Part shown: positions 39,455 to 49,502 of the stretch, piece after piece
Position numbering within the stretch: position 1 is the stretch's first letter
Layout: each line of letters opens with the position of its first letter
Assembly (NCBI RefSeq): GCF_900103265.1
Contig: NZ_FMWX01000003.1
Coordinates: 62,001 to 126,000, forward strand
DNA from: Sphingomonas sp. NFR15
GTDB taxonomy: Bacteria > Pseudomonadota > Alphaproteobacteria > Sphingomonadales > Sphingomonadaceae
DNA: 64,000 nt
Direction of reading: 5' to 3'
The notes under the pieces: model-generated
Seen by the model: only the letters and a program-made list of their open reading frames with translations
The model's database searches: none
What the model was told of the DNA's origin: nothing
Program-made: the position numbers and the translations under genes

Positions 39455-39487
39455 ACGTCATGCAACTGTCATAAACTTGTCCGGTTT
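39455..39487 (+). promoter_or_regulatory. Tandem 11-base repeats resembling a Pho box
   Basis: Three consecutive 11-base units share GTCAT/GTCC at positions 39457, 39468 and 39479, and 39466-39483 matches the PhoB consensus (CTGTCATAAA then TTGTC) at 14 of 18 positions by my count. The repeats read on the plus strand, opposite to the lipid kinase they adjoin, which weakens a simple activator role. Confidence 0.35.
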
Positions 39488-39599
39488 GAAACCGAAATAT
39501 GAGTAGTCTCCTCCGTTTCCGCGCGCGGCGGTGGCGCACCTTCATGCACGGTGGCGGCCGGCCGGGGTCGCGCTGGCCGCGCGGACCCGGCGGGCGCGA

Positions 39600-40631
39600 T
39601 CACGCCGTCAGGTCGAGCACGACGCGGCCTTCGATCTGCCCCTTGTGCATACGGGCGAACACGTCGTTGACGTCCTCCAGCCGCGCGGTCGAGATCGTCG
39701 CCTTGACCTTGCCGGCGGCGGCGAAATTGATCGATTCCTGAAGGTCGAGCCGCGTGCCGACGATCGAGCCGCGCACGGTGATGCCGTTCAGCACCAGCCC
39801 GAAGATGTTGAGCGGGAAATCGCCCGGCGGCAGGCCGTTGAGCGCGACCGTGCCGCCGCGCGCCATCATGCCGATCGCCTGTTCGAACGCGCGCTCGCTG
39901 ACTGCCGTCACCAGCGCGCCCTGCGCGCCGCCGCCCGTCTCGCGCTTGATCGCGGCGGCGGGATCACCGTTGCGGGCGTTGACCGTCACCGTCGCGCCGA
40001 GCCGGCGGGCGAGATCGAGCTTGGCATCGTCGACATCGACGGCGGCGACGTTCAGGCCCATCGCGACCGCATATTGCACGGCCATATGGCCGAGGCCGCC
40101 GATGCCCGAGATCACCACCCAGTTGCCCGCTTTGGTGTCGGTCATCTTCAGGCCCTTGTACACCGTGACGCCCGCGCACAGGATCGGCGCGATCTCGTTG
40201 AAGCCGATGTTGGCGGGCAGGTGGCCGACATAATCGGGATCGGCGAGGACATATTCGGCGAACCCGCCGTTGACCGAATAGCCGGTGTTGCGCTGGCTCT
40301 CGCACAACGTCTCCCATCCGCCCATGCAATGCACGCAGTGACCGCAGGCGCTGTAGAGCCACGGCACGCCGACGCGGTCGCCCTCCTTGACGTATTTGAC
40401 GCCCTTGCCCACCGCCGAGACGAAGCCGACGCCCTCGTGCCCTGGAATGAACGGCGGGTTCGGCTTGACCGGCCAGTCGCCCTCGGCGGCGTGGAGATCG
40501 GTATGGCATACGCCGGATGCCTGGATCGCGACCTGGATCATGCCGTCGCTCACCTCGGGCACGGGGACTTCGTCTATGGTCAGCGGCTTGCCGAATTCGC
40601 GCACGACGGCGGCCTTCATGGTCTTTGCCAT
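39600..40631 (-). CDS. adhP: Zinc-dependent alcohol dehydrogenase, AdhP-type
   Basis: A 343-residue medium-chain alcohol dehydrogenase, probably ethanol-preferring and NAD-linked. Catalytic zinc ligands are in GVCHTDLH and GHEGVG, and the structural zinc cysteines are in [15 protein letters not shown]. The Rossmann motif [10 protein letters not shown] follows. The start at 40631 has AAGGAGAG eight bases upstream. It lies 77 bases downstream of an aldehyde dehydrogenase gene with the same kind of ribosome binding site, so the pair would oxidise alcohol to acid. Confidence 0.93.
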   Translation of the reverse strand: MAKTMKAAVVREFGKPLTIDEVPVPEVSDGMIQVAIQASGVCHTDLHAAEGDWPVKPNPPFIPGHEGVGFVSAVGKGVKYVKEGDRVGVPWLYSACGHCVHCMGGWETLCESQRNTGYSVNGGFAEYVLADPDYVGHLPANIGFNEIAPILCAGVTVYKGLKMTDTKAGNWVVISGIGGLGHMAVQYAVAMGLNVAAVDVDDAKLDLARRLGATVTVNARNGDPAAAIKRETGGGAQGALVTAVSERAFEQAIGMMARGGTVALNGLPPGDFPLNIFGLVLNGITVRGSIVGTRLDLQESINFAAAGKVKATISTARLEDVNDVFARMHKGQIEGRVVLDLTA

Positions 40632-40708
40632 GGCATCACTCTCCTTGGGGTTTTGCGGGGGTTGGGAACCGGGCCGGGCGGCGGGAGGCCCCGGCCACCC
40701 GGCGGCGG

Positions 40709-42220
<1,512 letters not shown>

Positions 42221-42350
42221 ATGCCTCTCCTTGGTGTCGATTTATCGGACCAAAAGGCGCCCGCCGGCGCCCGCTGGCAAGCGGCGCGGGAGGCGGGCGG
42301 GCGCCGGACGACGGAATTTCGGCGCGCGATCGCTCGGGTCCGGCGCAGCG

Positions 42351-42389
42351 TGCGACAGTCGGACGCGCACCTGTCGCAGAGTGCGACAG
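42351..42389. promoter_or_regulatory. Palindromic activator site plus half-site between aldehyde dehydrogenase and AcoR-like gene
   Basis: CTGTCGCA-GAG-TGCGACAG (42371-42389) is a perfect 8-base-arm palindrome. A third copy of TGCGACAG stands at 42351-42358, 31 bases (about three helical turns) from the right arm. The group sits about 130-170 bases upstream of the aldehyde dehydrogenase start, as expected for an upstream activating site bound by the divergent Fis-type regulator. I found no convincing sigma54 -24/-12 promoter beside it. Confidence 0.65.
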
Positions 42390-42512
42390 TTGGGCCGGCT
42401 TCGCGGGGGCGATGGGCGGCGCGGCGTCAGGCCGGTGAGTCGGGCGGTTGGCGTTCGCGCGGATCGGAGTAAGATCATCGGCGAGGCGCGGCGCACGACC
42501 GCGCGCGATAGG

Positions 42513-43601
42513 ATGGAGACTGGATCCGCGATGGAAAGCGTCGGCATCGACTCGGCGCGGGAGGCGTTCTTCGGCGAGGGCCGCCTGCCGGTCGCCGCGG
42601 TGCGCCCGCCCGTGCTGCAATCGTGGATACGCTGCGTCGATCTCGGCCTCGCGCAACGCACGTTGCCGCGCTTGGCGCCGATCGCCGACGGCGATCTGCA
42701 CGTCCTCCAGCAACGCCACGAAGCCTTGCGACGCTTGTGCCGCCCCGAACTCGAGGTGCTGGCGGGGGAAGCGCGCGAAACCGGCAGCGTCGTCATCCTC
42801 GCCGACGGTGATGGGATGATCCTCGATGCGATCGGCGACCTCGCCTTCGCGTCGCGCGCCGCGCAGGTCGCGCTGCGCCCCGGCGTGTCCTGGAAGGAGG
42901 CGAGCACGGGCACCAACGCGATCGGCACCGCGATCGCCGAGCGGAAGCCCGTCGCGGTGCATGGGCCGGAGCATTTCTTCGCCGGGCATGGCGTGCTGAG
43001 CTGCGCCTGCACGCCGATCATGGACCCGCGCGGCGCGATCATCGGCGCGCTCGATATTTCGGGTCCGTCGGCGGTCGGTCACGGCCACGCGCTCGGCATG
43101 ATCCGCATGGCGGTCGACCAGATCGAGCATCGGCTGTTCCGCCAGCGCTTCGACGATTGCCGCGTGCTGCGCTTCCACGGCGACCCGGCGATGCTGGGCA
43201 CGAGCCGGGAAGGCATATTGGTGTTCCGCGAGGATCGGCTGGTGGCCGGCAACCGCCGCGGCCTCGCGCTGGTCGATCGCCATTGGGACGCGCTCGATGA
43301 GAGCCTGATCGGGCAACTCTTCGAAGAGCGCGCGCGGCACGGCGCGGATCTGGCGTTGCGGCTCAGCACCGGCGCGCAGGCGGTGGGCCGGTGGGATACG
43401 CCCGCGCGCGGGTCGGCCGGGGCCGCGACGCAATTCGAAGTGCGCCCCGCCCCGAGTGGCGGGGCGCTCGCCGAGCGCGAGGCCGAACTCATCGCGTCGG
43501 CATTGGCGGAGGCGCAGGGCAATGTCAGCAAGGCGGCGCGGAGCCTGGGGATCCATCGCAGCACCATCCATCGCTATCTCAGCCGGCAACGGGGCGCGTG
43601 A
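42513..43601 (+). CDS. AcoR-like GAF/Fis regulator without AAA+ domain
   Basis: A 362-residue transcription regulator. After an AcoR-type N-terminus (VLQSWIRCVDLGL) comes a GAF domain (about residues 60-200; TGTNAIGTAIAERKPVAVHGPEHFF) and then a C-terminal Fis-type helix-turn-helix (about 318-360; GNVSKAARSLGIHRSTIHRYL). The central sigma54-activating AAA+ domain of classic AcoR is absent, with no Walker A or GAFTGA, so it must act through another polymerase form. ATG 42531 is an alternative start. Divergent to the aldehyde/alcohol dehydrogenase genes, which it likely activates. Confidence 0.85.
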   Translation: METGSAMESVGIDSAREAFFGEGRLPVAAVRPPVLQSWIRCVDLGLAQRTLPRLAPIADGDLHVLQQRHEALRRLCRPELEVLAGEARETGSVVILADGDGMILDAIGDLAFASRAAQVALRPGVSWKEASTGTNAIGTAIAERKPVAVHGPEHFFAGHGVLSCACTPIMDPRGAIIGALDISGPSAVGHGHALGMIRMAVDQIEHRLFRQRFDDCRVLRFHGDPAMLGTSREGILVFREDRLVAGNRRGLALVDRHWDALDESLIGQLFEERARHGADLALRLSTGAQAVGRWDTPARGSAGAATQFEVRPAPSGGALAEREAELIASALAEAQGNVSKAARSLGIHRSTIHRYLSRQRGA

Positions 43602-43621
43602 GCGACGCGTATCGCAGGTGG

Positions 43622-43651
43622 GCGGCGACCCGGTCTCCTCCGGATCGCCGC
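43622..43651. terminator. Hairpin between convergent AcoR-like and DUF1857 genes
   Basis: GCGGCGA pairs with TCGCCGC and CCGG with CCGG, interrupted by one mismatch, around a 6-base loop. It lies in the 75-base gap between two converging genes and can terminate both. Confidence 0.5.
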
Positions 43652-43676
43652 GCCCTCGTCCCCGTCGCGCGCCCGA

Positions 43677-44150
43677 TCAGAGCGTGCCCTCGGCGAGCAT
43701 TTCGCGGGTGCGCTTCAGCGTGGAGAGCAGGGCGGCCTTATAGCCCTGATCGCTGTCGAACTGGGCCTGTTCGGCCTGTTCCTCAGGGCCGTTCGGCATC
43801 TTGTCGCGCAGCCCGAGGTAGCAATAGAAGGTGAGGTGAAGCGCGCCCGCCGCGTCCTCGGTCAGGGCGTTGATGATCGCGCCTTCGCGCGGGCCGCTCG
43901 CCTGGAAGAAGGTGACCTTGCGCCCCGGTTCGAGCGTGATGATCTCGCGCAGATCCGCGCCTGCGATGGTGGCTTCGCGGACGAAGTGGGTCCGGCTTTC
44001 CTCGGTCACGTCGCAGCGGGTGCACAGGCCCGGCGGCAGGAAGAGCCGGGCGTCGCGCGCCTTGCGTTCGAGGCCTTTCCAGATCTGATCGCGGGTCAGC
44101 CTGGGCTCGCCGTGCGGGTTCACGGGGACGGTCGCGGTCGAATAGATCAT
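43677..44150 (-). CDS. DUF1857 / SRPBCC-type small protein
   Basis: A 157-residue protein of the DUF1857 family, a START/SRPBCC-like lipid or polyketide-binding fold. The pattern YSTATVPVN at the N-terminus and LTRDQIWKGLERKARDA soon after are characteristic. Function is unknown. It follows an NmrA-like oxidoreductase gene by 36 bases on the same strand, and the two are likely co-transcribed and controlled by the divergent LysR gene. Confidence 0.75.
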   Translation of the reverse strand: MIYSTATVPVNPHGEPRLTRDQIWKGLERKARDARLFLPPGLCTRCDVTEESRTHFVREATIAGADLREIITLEPGRKVTFFQASGPREGAIINALTEDAAGALHLTFYCYLGLRDKMPNGPEEQAEQAQFDSDQGYKAALLSTLKRTREMLAEGTL

Positions 44151-44186
44151 GTCGATGGTCCTTTTCGTTCGGGGGATGATGGCGGC

Positions 44187-45050
44187 TCAGCCGGCGATCT
44201 GCCGGACATAGTCGCGGTACGAGCGCAGCGGTCGGCCGAGCATCGCGGTGAGCCGGTCGGCATCGCCCGGCTCGGGGAGCATGCCGTCGCTCAGGAAGCG
44301 CTCGGCCATCAGGCGCATGTCGAACGCCATCCAGCCCGGCATGAACTGGCGCAGGTTCTGCTCGAACGCGGCGGTGTCGTCGCCCGGATAGGCGATCGTG
44401 CGGCCGAGAACCTCGCTCCAGACGGCGGCGGCGCCCGCGCCGGTCAGCGTGTCCGGCCCGACCAGGTTGATGCGATCGAGCGGCAGCGGCGTGGCCGACC
44501 GTTCGCGGCGGATCAGCGCGAGCGCGGCGATCTCACCGACGTCGCGCGCGTCGATCATCGCGAGGCCGCGCGCCCCGATCGGCATCGGATAGATGCCGTA
44601 GCCGGTGACCACGTCCTTGATCGTGAGCTCATTGTCCATGAAATAGGCCGGGCGCAGGATGGTGGCGCCCATGCCCATCCGCTCGATCATCCGCTCGACG
44701 CCGAACTTGCCCGCGAAATGGGGCACGTTGACGTAGAGGTCGCTGTGGATCACCGAGAGATAGACGATCCGCTCGATCCCCGCCTCGCGCGCGACGTTGA
44801 GCGCGACCAGCGCCTGGGTGTATTCGTCGGCGACGACACCGTTCAGCAGGAACAGCGTGGACACGCCGGCCATGGCGGCGCGCACGGAGTCCACGTCGAG
44901 CAGATCCCCCTGGACGACATCGACACCGGCGGTGAAGCCGGCCTTGGCGGGATCACGGACGAGCGCGCGCACATCAGCGCCGCGGCTGACGAGCTGTTCG
45001 ACGACGTTGCGCCCGACAGTGCCGGTCGCGCCGGTTACGAGAATGGTCAT
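44187..45050 (-). CDS. NmrA-like NAD(P)-binding oxidoreductase
   Basis: A 287-residue atypical SDR with TGATGTVGRNVVEQL at residues 6-20 and FLLNGV near 70, as in NmrA/HSCARG and quinone oxidoreductase 2 proteins, which bind NADP and may be reductases or redox sensors. ATG 45050 is chosen since AAGGAG lies eight bases upstream; a GTG at 45059 has the ribosome site too close. It is the first gene of a small unit with the DUF1857 gene. Confidence 0.83.
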   Translation of the reverse strand: MTILVTGATGTVGRNVVEQLVSRGADVRALVRDPAKAGFTAGVDVVQGDLLDVDSVRAAMAGVSTLFLLNGVVADEYTQALVALNVAREAGIERIVYLSVIHSDLYVNVPHFAGKFGVERMIERMGMGATILRPAYFMDNELTIKDVVTGYGIYPMPIGARGLAMIDARDVGEIAALALIRRERSATPLPLDRINLVGPDTLTGAGAAAVWSEVLGRTIAYPGDDTAAFEQNLRQFMPGWMAFDMRLMAERFLSDGMLPEPGDADRLTAMLGRPLRSYRDYVRQIAG

Positions 45051-45170
45051 GAAGGTCACTCCTTGAGAGGGTCGTTCAGGTTTGGGCCGGTTGGCTTGCC
45101 CCCAAATTAGAGATCCACAATCGTGCCGGTAGCCGGTAGATTTGGACGTACCGTCTCACAGGTGGAACAT

Positions 45171-46064
45171 ATGGACCTTCTCGCCCTCGCCGATTTCAAC
45201 CTCGTCGCCCGTCATGGCGGGTTCGGAAAAGCCTCCCGGGCGGCCGGGCGCCCCAAGGCGACGCTGTCCCGCCGTGTCGCGGACCTGGAGGCCGGCCTCG
45301 ACCTCCGCCTGTTCGAGCGCGGCGCGCGCGCGCTCAAGCTGACCGAGGAAGGGCGCGCGCTGTTCGAGCGGACGGCCCAGTTGCTGAGCGAACTCGACGA
45401 GACGGCGGCGGCGATCGCCTCGGGCGGACACAGTCCGCGCGGGCGCCTGCGGATCAGCGCGCCGCTGCTCTTCTCGCAGACCGCGATGGGGAAGCTGGCA
45501 GCGGGCTTCGCGCTGAAATATCCCGAGGTTCGGCTCGAGGTCACGACCGAGGACCGCCCGGTCGACATGATCGAGGAGGCGTATGACCTCGTGATCCGGG
45601 TGAACCCGGAACCCGATGACGGTCTGGTAGGGCGAATCTTCCTGCGCGACCGGCTCGTCGTGGTGGCAGGCCCGGGGCTCGTGCCGCAGGCGGACGGTGC
45701 GCCCGTCCCGGCGGTGGTGCGCGGGGCCGCCGAACCGGTCGGCGCCTGGGACATCACGACCGCGACGGGCCGCGCGAAGATCGCCGTCCGCCCGGTTCTG
45801 AGCCTGTCGTCGCTCGTGATGGTGCGCGATGCGGTGCGGACGGGATTGGGCGTCGGCCGCCTCCCGATATCGCTCGTCAGCCATGATCTCGCGGAGGGCA
45901 GGCTGGTGCATCTCGGCGACGCCGATGCGCCGGAGATCGCGCTGTGGGCGCTCTATCCGACACGCCGCCTGCTGAGCGCGCGCGTGTCGGCGTTCCTCGA
46001 CTATCTGAAGGACGCGTTCCCGCATGGGACGCCCGACGAGCTCGCCGCCTATCTTCGGCAGTAG
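45171..46064 (+). CDS. LysR-family transcriptional regulator
   Basis: A 297-residue LysR regulator with helix-turn-helix at residues 5-60 (GGFGKASRAAGRPKATLSRRV) and an effector domain beginning RGRLRISAPLLFSQ. ATG 45171 is preferred to GTG 45123 because AGGTGG lies five bases upstream and the family starts there. Divergent from the NmrA-like/DUF1857 unit at 120 bases, hence its likely regulator. Confidence 0.88.
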   Translation: MDLLALADFNLVARHGGFGKASRAAGRPKATLSRRVADLEAGLDLRLFERGARALKLTEEGRALFERTAQLLSELDETAAAIASGGHSPRGRLRISAPLLFSQTAMGKLAAGFALKYPEVRLEVTTEDRPVDMIEEAYDLVIRVNPEPDDGLVGRIFLRDRLVVVAGPGLVPQADGAPVPAVVRGAAEPVGAWDITTATGRAKIAVRPVLSLSSLVMVRDAVRTGLGVGRLPISLVSHDLAEGRLVHLGDADAPEIALWALYPTRRLLSARVSAFLDYLKDAFPHGTPDELAAYLRQ

Positions 46065-46065
46065 C

Positions 46066-46082
46066 GGCCGTTTTTCACGGCC
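46066..46082. terminator. Short hairpin after LysR stop
   Basis: GGCCGT and ACGGCC flank a TTTTC loop, starting 2 bases after the LysR stop. The gene converges on the ScfR-type regulator gene ending at 46116. There is no T tract, so this is a modest candidate. Confidence 0.4.
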
Positions 46083-46115
46083 TGCCCCGCATCAGCGCGC
46101 GGGCCGCGCCGGCTG

Positions 46116-47528
46116 TCAGATCGCCCTGAAGGGATAGGGCACGCGCGCCTTGCGGATCGGGTTGAGATCGAGCGAGCGCGTGATCGGGGGCAGCGAGCGA
46201 TCGGTGCAATCGGTGCGCTCGCAGAGGTGACAGGCCGGCCCGATCCGGGTCACGCCCGCCGAAGCGTCGCCGTAGCCGATGCGCGCGGCGTGCTTCGCCT
46301 CGCAGCCCAGCACGATCACAGCCGGCTCGCGACCCTCGCCGCGCATCACCGCGCGCGCCCAGGTCAGATAGGAGGCGCCGTCCGGCATCTCGACCCGGTC
46401 GGTGACGGTCTCGCCCAACCGGCGGAAGGCGCGATGGACACGCCAGCGCGGACACCCGCCACCGAAGCGCGCGAGCGGCATCGTCTCGCCGGAGAACCGC
46501 TTGGCGACGTTGCCCGCCGTGTCGAGCTTGAGCAGGAACAACGGCACGCCGCGCGCGCCCGGCCGGTCGAGCGTCGTCAGCCGATGCGCGGCCTGCTCGT
46601 ACGAGACGCCGAACCGCGCAGTCAGCAGGTCCATATCGTAACGGCTCGCCTCGGCGGCGGCATGGAAGCGGCCATAGGGCATCACGATCGCCGCGGCGGC
46701 GTAGCTGGTCAGCGTCTGTTGCGCCAAACCGCGCGTCTCGCCGTCGGGCGCGTCGGCGGCGGCGGTCGCGGCGGCGAGCTGCCCGGAAAGATCCTCGAGC
46801 GCGAGCCGGCTCGCGATCTCGAACAGCCGGTCCGAAGCCGACAGCGTCTCGGCGAGCATCAGGCGGCGGCGGTGATAGTCGTAATGCCGGATCGCATCGC
46901 CCAGCACCTCGCGCCCGACGATCCGCACCGCGACGCCATGATCGTCGCGCAACCGCCGCGCCATCGCCTCTCGCACGGCATCGGGATCGTCCCCCAGCGC
47001 GGCCGAGATCGTCTCGGCCGCCGCATCGAGGTCCGCGAAGTGATTGCGCCGCGCGTCGAGCCAGTCGCGCAGCCGGGCGAGCGGTGACGCGACGCGCGTG
47101 CCGGCCAGCCCCGCCGATTCGACGCGTTCGGGCATCTGCCGCAAGTCGGCGAGCGCGCGGTAGAGCCGCGTCACCGCCTCAGCGACGCCCGGATAATTTT
47201 CGGCGACCTCGAGCACCTCCTGCCGGGGCACGCCGATGTCGCGGACCAGCGCGTCGGCGAAAATCTCGTGCAGGTCGCTCGACGACGCCTCGTTCGCCGC
47301 CGCGACGAAGCCGCGCATGTCGATGTCATAGGTGTCGGCGAGGCGGAGCAGCATCTGTGCGGTGAACGGCCGCTGGTTGCGTTCGAGATGGTTGAGATAG
47401 CTCGGAGAGACGCCGAGTTCCTCGGCCATCTGCGTCTGGTTGAGGCCGAGGTCGCGGCGCAGCAGCCGCAAACGCGGGCCGAGATAGAGCTTGCGGTCGC
47501 CTGCCGGTGCCATGAGCATTTCTGTCAT
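46116..47528 (-). CDS. ScfR/RamB-type short-chain acyl-CoA regulator (XRE + IrrE-like)
   Basis: A 470-residue regulator with an XRE helix-turn-helix (residues 20-75; LNQTQMAEELGVSPSYLNHLERNQRP), an IrrE/ImmA-like middle part, and a C-terminal domain with a Cys cluster (CHLCERTDC). This is the architecture of RamB, which controls glyoxylate bypass genes, and of acyl-CoA-sensing ScfR proteins. It is divergent from isocitrate lyase at 106 bases, the expected target. An inverted repeat lies next to its start codon, suggesting autoregulation. Confidence 0.88.
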   Translation of the reverse strand: MTEMLMAPAGDRKLYLGPRLRLLRRDLGLNQTQMAEELGVSPSYLNHLERNQRPFTAQMLLRLADTYDIDMRGFVAAANEASSSDLHEIFADALVRDIGVPRQEVLEVAENYPGVAEAVTRLYRALADLRQMPERVESAGLAGTRVASPLARLRDWLDARRNHFADLDAAAETISAALGDDPDAVREAMARRLRDDHGVAVRIVGREVLGDAIRHYDYHRRRLMLAETLSASDRLFEIASRLALEDLSGQLAAATAAADAPDGETRGLAQQTLTSYAAAAIVMPYGRFHAAAEASRYDMDLLTARFGVSYEQAAHRLTTLDRPGARGVPLFLLKLDTAGNVAKRFSGETMPLARFGGGCPRWRVHRAFRRLGETVTDRVEMPDGASYLTWARAVMRGEGREPAVIVLGCEAKHAARIGYGDASAGVTRIGPACHLCERTDCTDRSLPPITRSLDLNPIRKARVPYPFRAI

Positions 47529-47533
47529 GGTGT

Positions 47534-47560
47534 GACAAACAATTCAAGTCACGCTTTGTC
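47534..47560. promoter_or_regulatory. Inverted repeat between ScfR-type regulator and isocitrate lyase
   Basis: GACAAA (47534-47539) and TTTGTC (47555-47560) are inverted with 15 bases between, so that the half-site centres are two helical turns apart. The left arm is 6 bases from the regulator start. This is a good candidate operator for the regulator on itself and on aceA. Confidence 0.5.
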
Positions 47561-47634
47561 TGGTCGTCACTCTGCGTCCTTCATCGCGCCCGCCGAGCGG
47601 GGCATGACATGGTCAACAACCCGCGAGGACGCTC

Positions 47635-49230
47635 ATGACCTACCAAAGCCTTATCACCGACACCCGCCGCATCATCGCCGCCAACGGACCGGGCTGGGAC
47701 GGCATTTCGGGCGAGGCGGTCGCGCGGATGCGGCTCCAGAACCGCTTCCAGACCGGGTTGGATATCGCGCGCCATACCGCGCGGATCATGCGCGACGACA
47801 TGGCCGCGTATGACGCGGACCCGGCGCGCTACACCCAGTCGCTCGGATGCTGGCACGGCTTCATCGGCCAGCAGAAGCTGATCGCGATCAAGAAGCATTT
47901 CGGCTCGACGCGCGGCAAGTATCTGTACCTGTCGGGATGGATGGTCGCGGCGCTGCGGTCCGACTTCGGCCCCTTGCCGGACCAGTCGATGCACGAGAAG
48001 ACCAGCGTTCCCGCGCTGATCGAGGAACTCTACACCTTCCTCAAGCAAGCCGACGCGCGCGAACTGGGGCTGCTGTTCCGCGATCTCGACGCCGCGCGCG
48101 ATGCCGGCGACGCGGCGAAGGCGGCCGAGATCACCGCGAAGATCGACGGTTTCGAGACGCATGTCGTGCCGATCATCGCCGATATCGACGCAGGCTTCGG
48201 CAATGCCGAGGCGACGTATCTGCTCGCGCGCAAGATGATCGAGGCGGGCGCCTGCGCGCTCCAGATCGAGAATCAGGTCTCCGACGAGAAGCAATGCGGG
48301 CATCAGGACGGCAAGGTCACGGTGCCGCACGAGGACTTCCTCGCCAAGATCCGCGCCTGCCGGTACGCCTTCCTCGAACTCGGCGTCGAGGACGGCATCA
48401 TCGTCGCGCGCACCGATTCGCTCGGCGCGGGGCTCACCAAGCAGATCGCCTTCTCGAACGAAGCGGGCGATATCGGCGATCAGTATAACGCGTTCCTCGA
48501 TTGCGAGGAGGTGACCGATGTCACCACCTTACGCGGCGACGTGGTGATCGAACGCGACGGCAAGCTGATGCGGCCGAAGCGCCTGCCCTCGAACCTGTTC
48601 CAGTTCAAGGCCGGGACCGGCGCCGACCGCTGCGTGCTCGATTGCATCACCAGCCTCCAGAACGGCGCCGACCTGCTGTGGATCGAGACCGAGAAGCCGC
48701 ATATCGAGCAGATCGCCTCGATGGTCGATCGCATCCGCGCGGTCGTGCCCGACGCCAAGCTGGTCTATAACAATTCGCCCTCGTTCAACTGGACGCTCAA
48801 CTTCCGCCAGCAGGTGTATGATGCCTGGGCCGAGGAGGGCCGCGACGTCTCCGCCTATGAGCGCGCGGCGTTGATGAGCGTGATCTACGACGGCACCGAT
48901 CTCGCGCACGAAGCCGACGAGCGCATCCGCACCTTCCAGAAGGATGCGAGCGCGCGGGCGGGCATCTTCCACCATCTCATCACGCTGCCGACCTATCACA
49001 CCGCGGCCTTGTCCACCGACAATCTCGCCAGGGACTATTTCGGCGAAGCGGGGATGCTCGGCTACGTCGCGGGCGTGCAGCGCAAGGAGATCCGCGAGGG
49101 GATCGCGTGCGTCAAGCACCAGAACATGTCCGGTTCGGACATCGGCGACGATCACAAGGAATATTTCGCGGGCGAGGCGGCGCTGAAGGCCGGCGGCGCG
49201 CACAATACGATGAACCAGTTCGCGGCGTGA
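47635..49230 (+). CDS. aceA: Isocitrate lyase
   Basis: First glyoxylate bypass enzyme: isocitrate to succinate and glyoxylate. The 531-residue length marks the longer isocitrate lyase subgroup. The active-site region is [16 protein letters not shown] (Cys near residue 221, where many enzymes have KKCGH). DADTGFG-like [13 protein letters not shown], metal-binding, and NNSPSFNW near residue 380 are also present. GAGGA precedes the ATG. It leads a unit with a 60-residue protein and malate synthase G. Confidence 0.95.
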   Translation: MTYQSLITDTRRIIAANGPGWDGISGEAVARMRLQNRFQTGLDIARHTARIMRDDMAAYDADPARYTQSLGCWHGFIGQQKLIAIKKHFGSTRGKYLYLSGWMVAALRSDFGPLPDQSMHEKTSVPALIEELYTFLKQADARELGLLFRDLDAARDAGDAAKAAEITAKIDGFETHVVPIIADIDAGFGNAEATYLLARKMIEAGACALQIENQVSDEKQCGHQDGKVTVPHEDFLAKIRACRYAFLELGVEDGIIVARTDSLGAGLTKQIAFSNEAGDIGDQYNAFLDCEEVTDVTTLRGDVVIERDGKLMRPKRLPSNLFQFKAGTGADRCVLDCITSLQNGADLLWIETEKPHIEQIASMVDRIRAVVPDAKLVYNNSPSFNWTLNFRQQVYDAWAEEGRDVSAYERAALMSVIYDGTDLAHEADERIRTFQKDASARAGIFHHLITLPTYHTAALSTDNLARDYFGEAGMLGYVAGVQRKEIREGIACVKHQNMSGSDIGDDHKEYFAGEAALKAGGAHNTMNQFAA

Positions 49231-49319
49231 TCGCGACGCGATCACGCCCGGCCGGCGACGGCGAAGCCGCCGGCCGACGACGCGGCTTCGCCGCGTCGCG
49301 CCCCAAAAGGAGAAGAGAC

Positions 49320-49502
49320 GTGACCACCGATACCACCGAAATCATCACCCCCGCACCGGCCCGCGCCCGCGCGATCTTCTCGACCGAGGATTTCCAGTTG
49401 CTCAAGGCGGCGGTGATGACGCACCTGCAACGGCCAGAGGTTCAGGACAGCCCGGAGTCGGTCAAATACAGCAATCTCTACCACCGGCTCGGGCGCCTCT
49501 GA
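49320..49502 (+). CDS. Small 60-residue protein between isocitrate lyase and malate synthase
   Basis: A 60-residue protein from a GTG start with an excellent AAAAGGAGAAGAGAC leader. It has no signal peptide or membrane segment and no domain I recognise; the C-terminal half ([20 protein letters not shown], then [10 protein letters not shown]) looks like a conserved amphipathic helical segment. Its TGA overlaps the malate synthase ATG by 1 base (TGATG), so translation is coupled. The strong ribosome site and tight position argue for a real gene, perhaps a modulator of the bypass enzymes, but that is inference. Confidence 0.7.
   Translation: MTTDTTEIITPAPARARAIFSTEDFQLLKAAVMTHLQRPEVQDSPESVKYSNLYHRLGRL

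Noticed and set aside
42238..42300. GC-rich dyad (GGGCGCC-type repeats) near the aldehyde dehydrogenase start
   Set aside because: Imperfect and expected by chance in such GC-rich DNA; the TGCGACAG palindrome is a far better regulatory candidate.
42221..42350. A sigma54 -24/-12 promoter for the aldehyde dehydrogenase
   Set aside because: No GG-N10-GC element with the conserved TGGCA and TTGC was found on the minus strand, and the regulator lacks an AAA+ domain.
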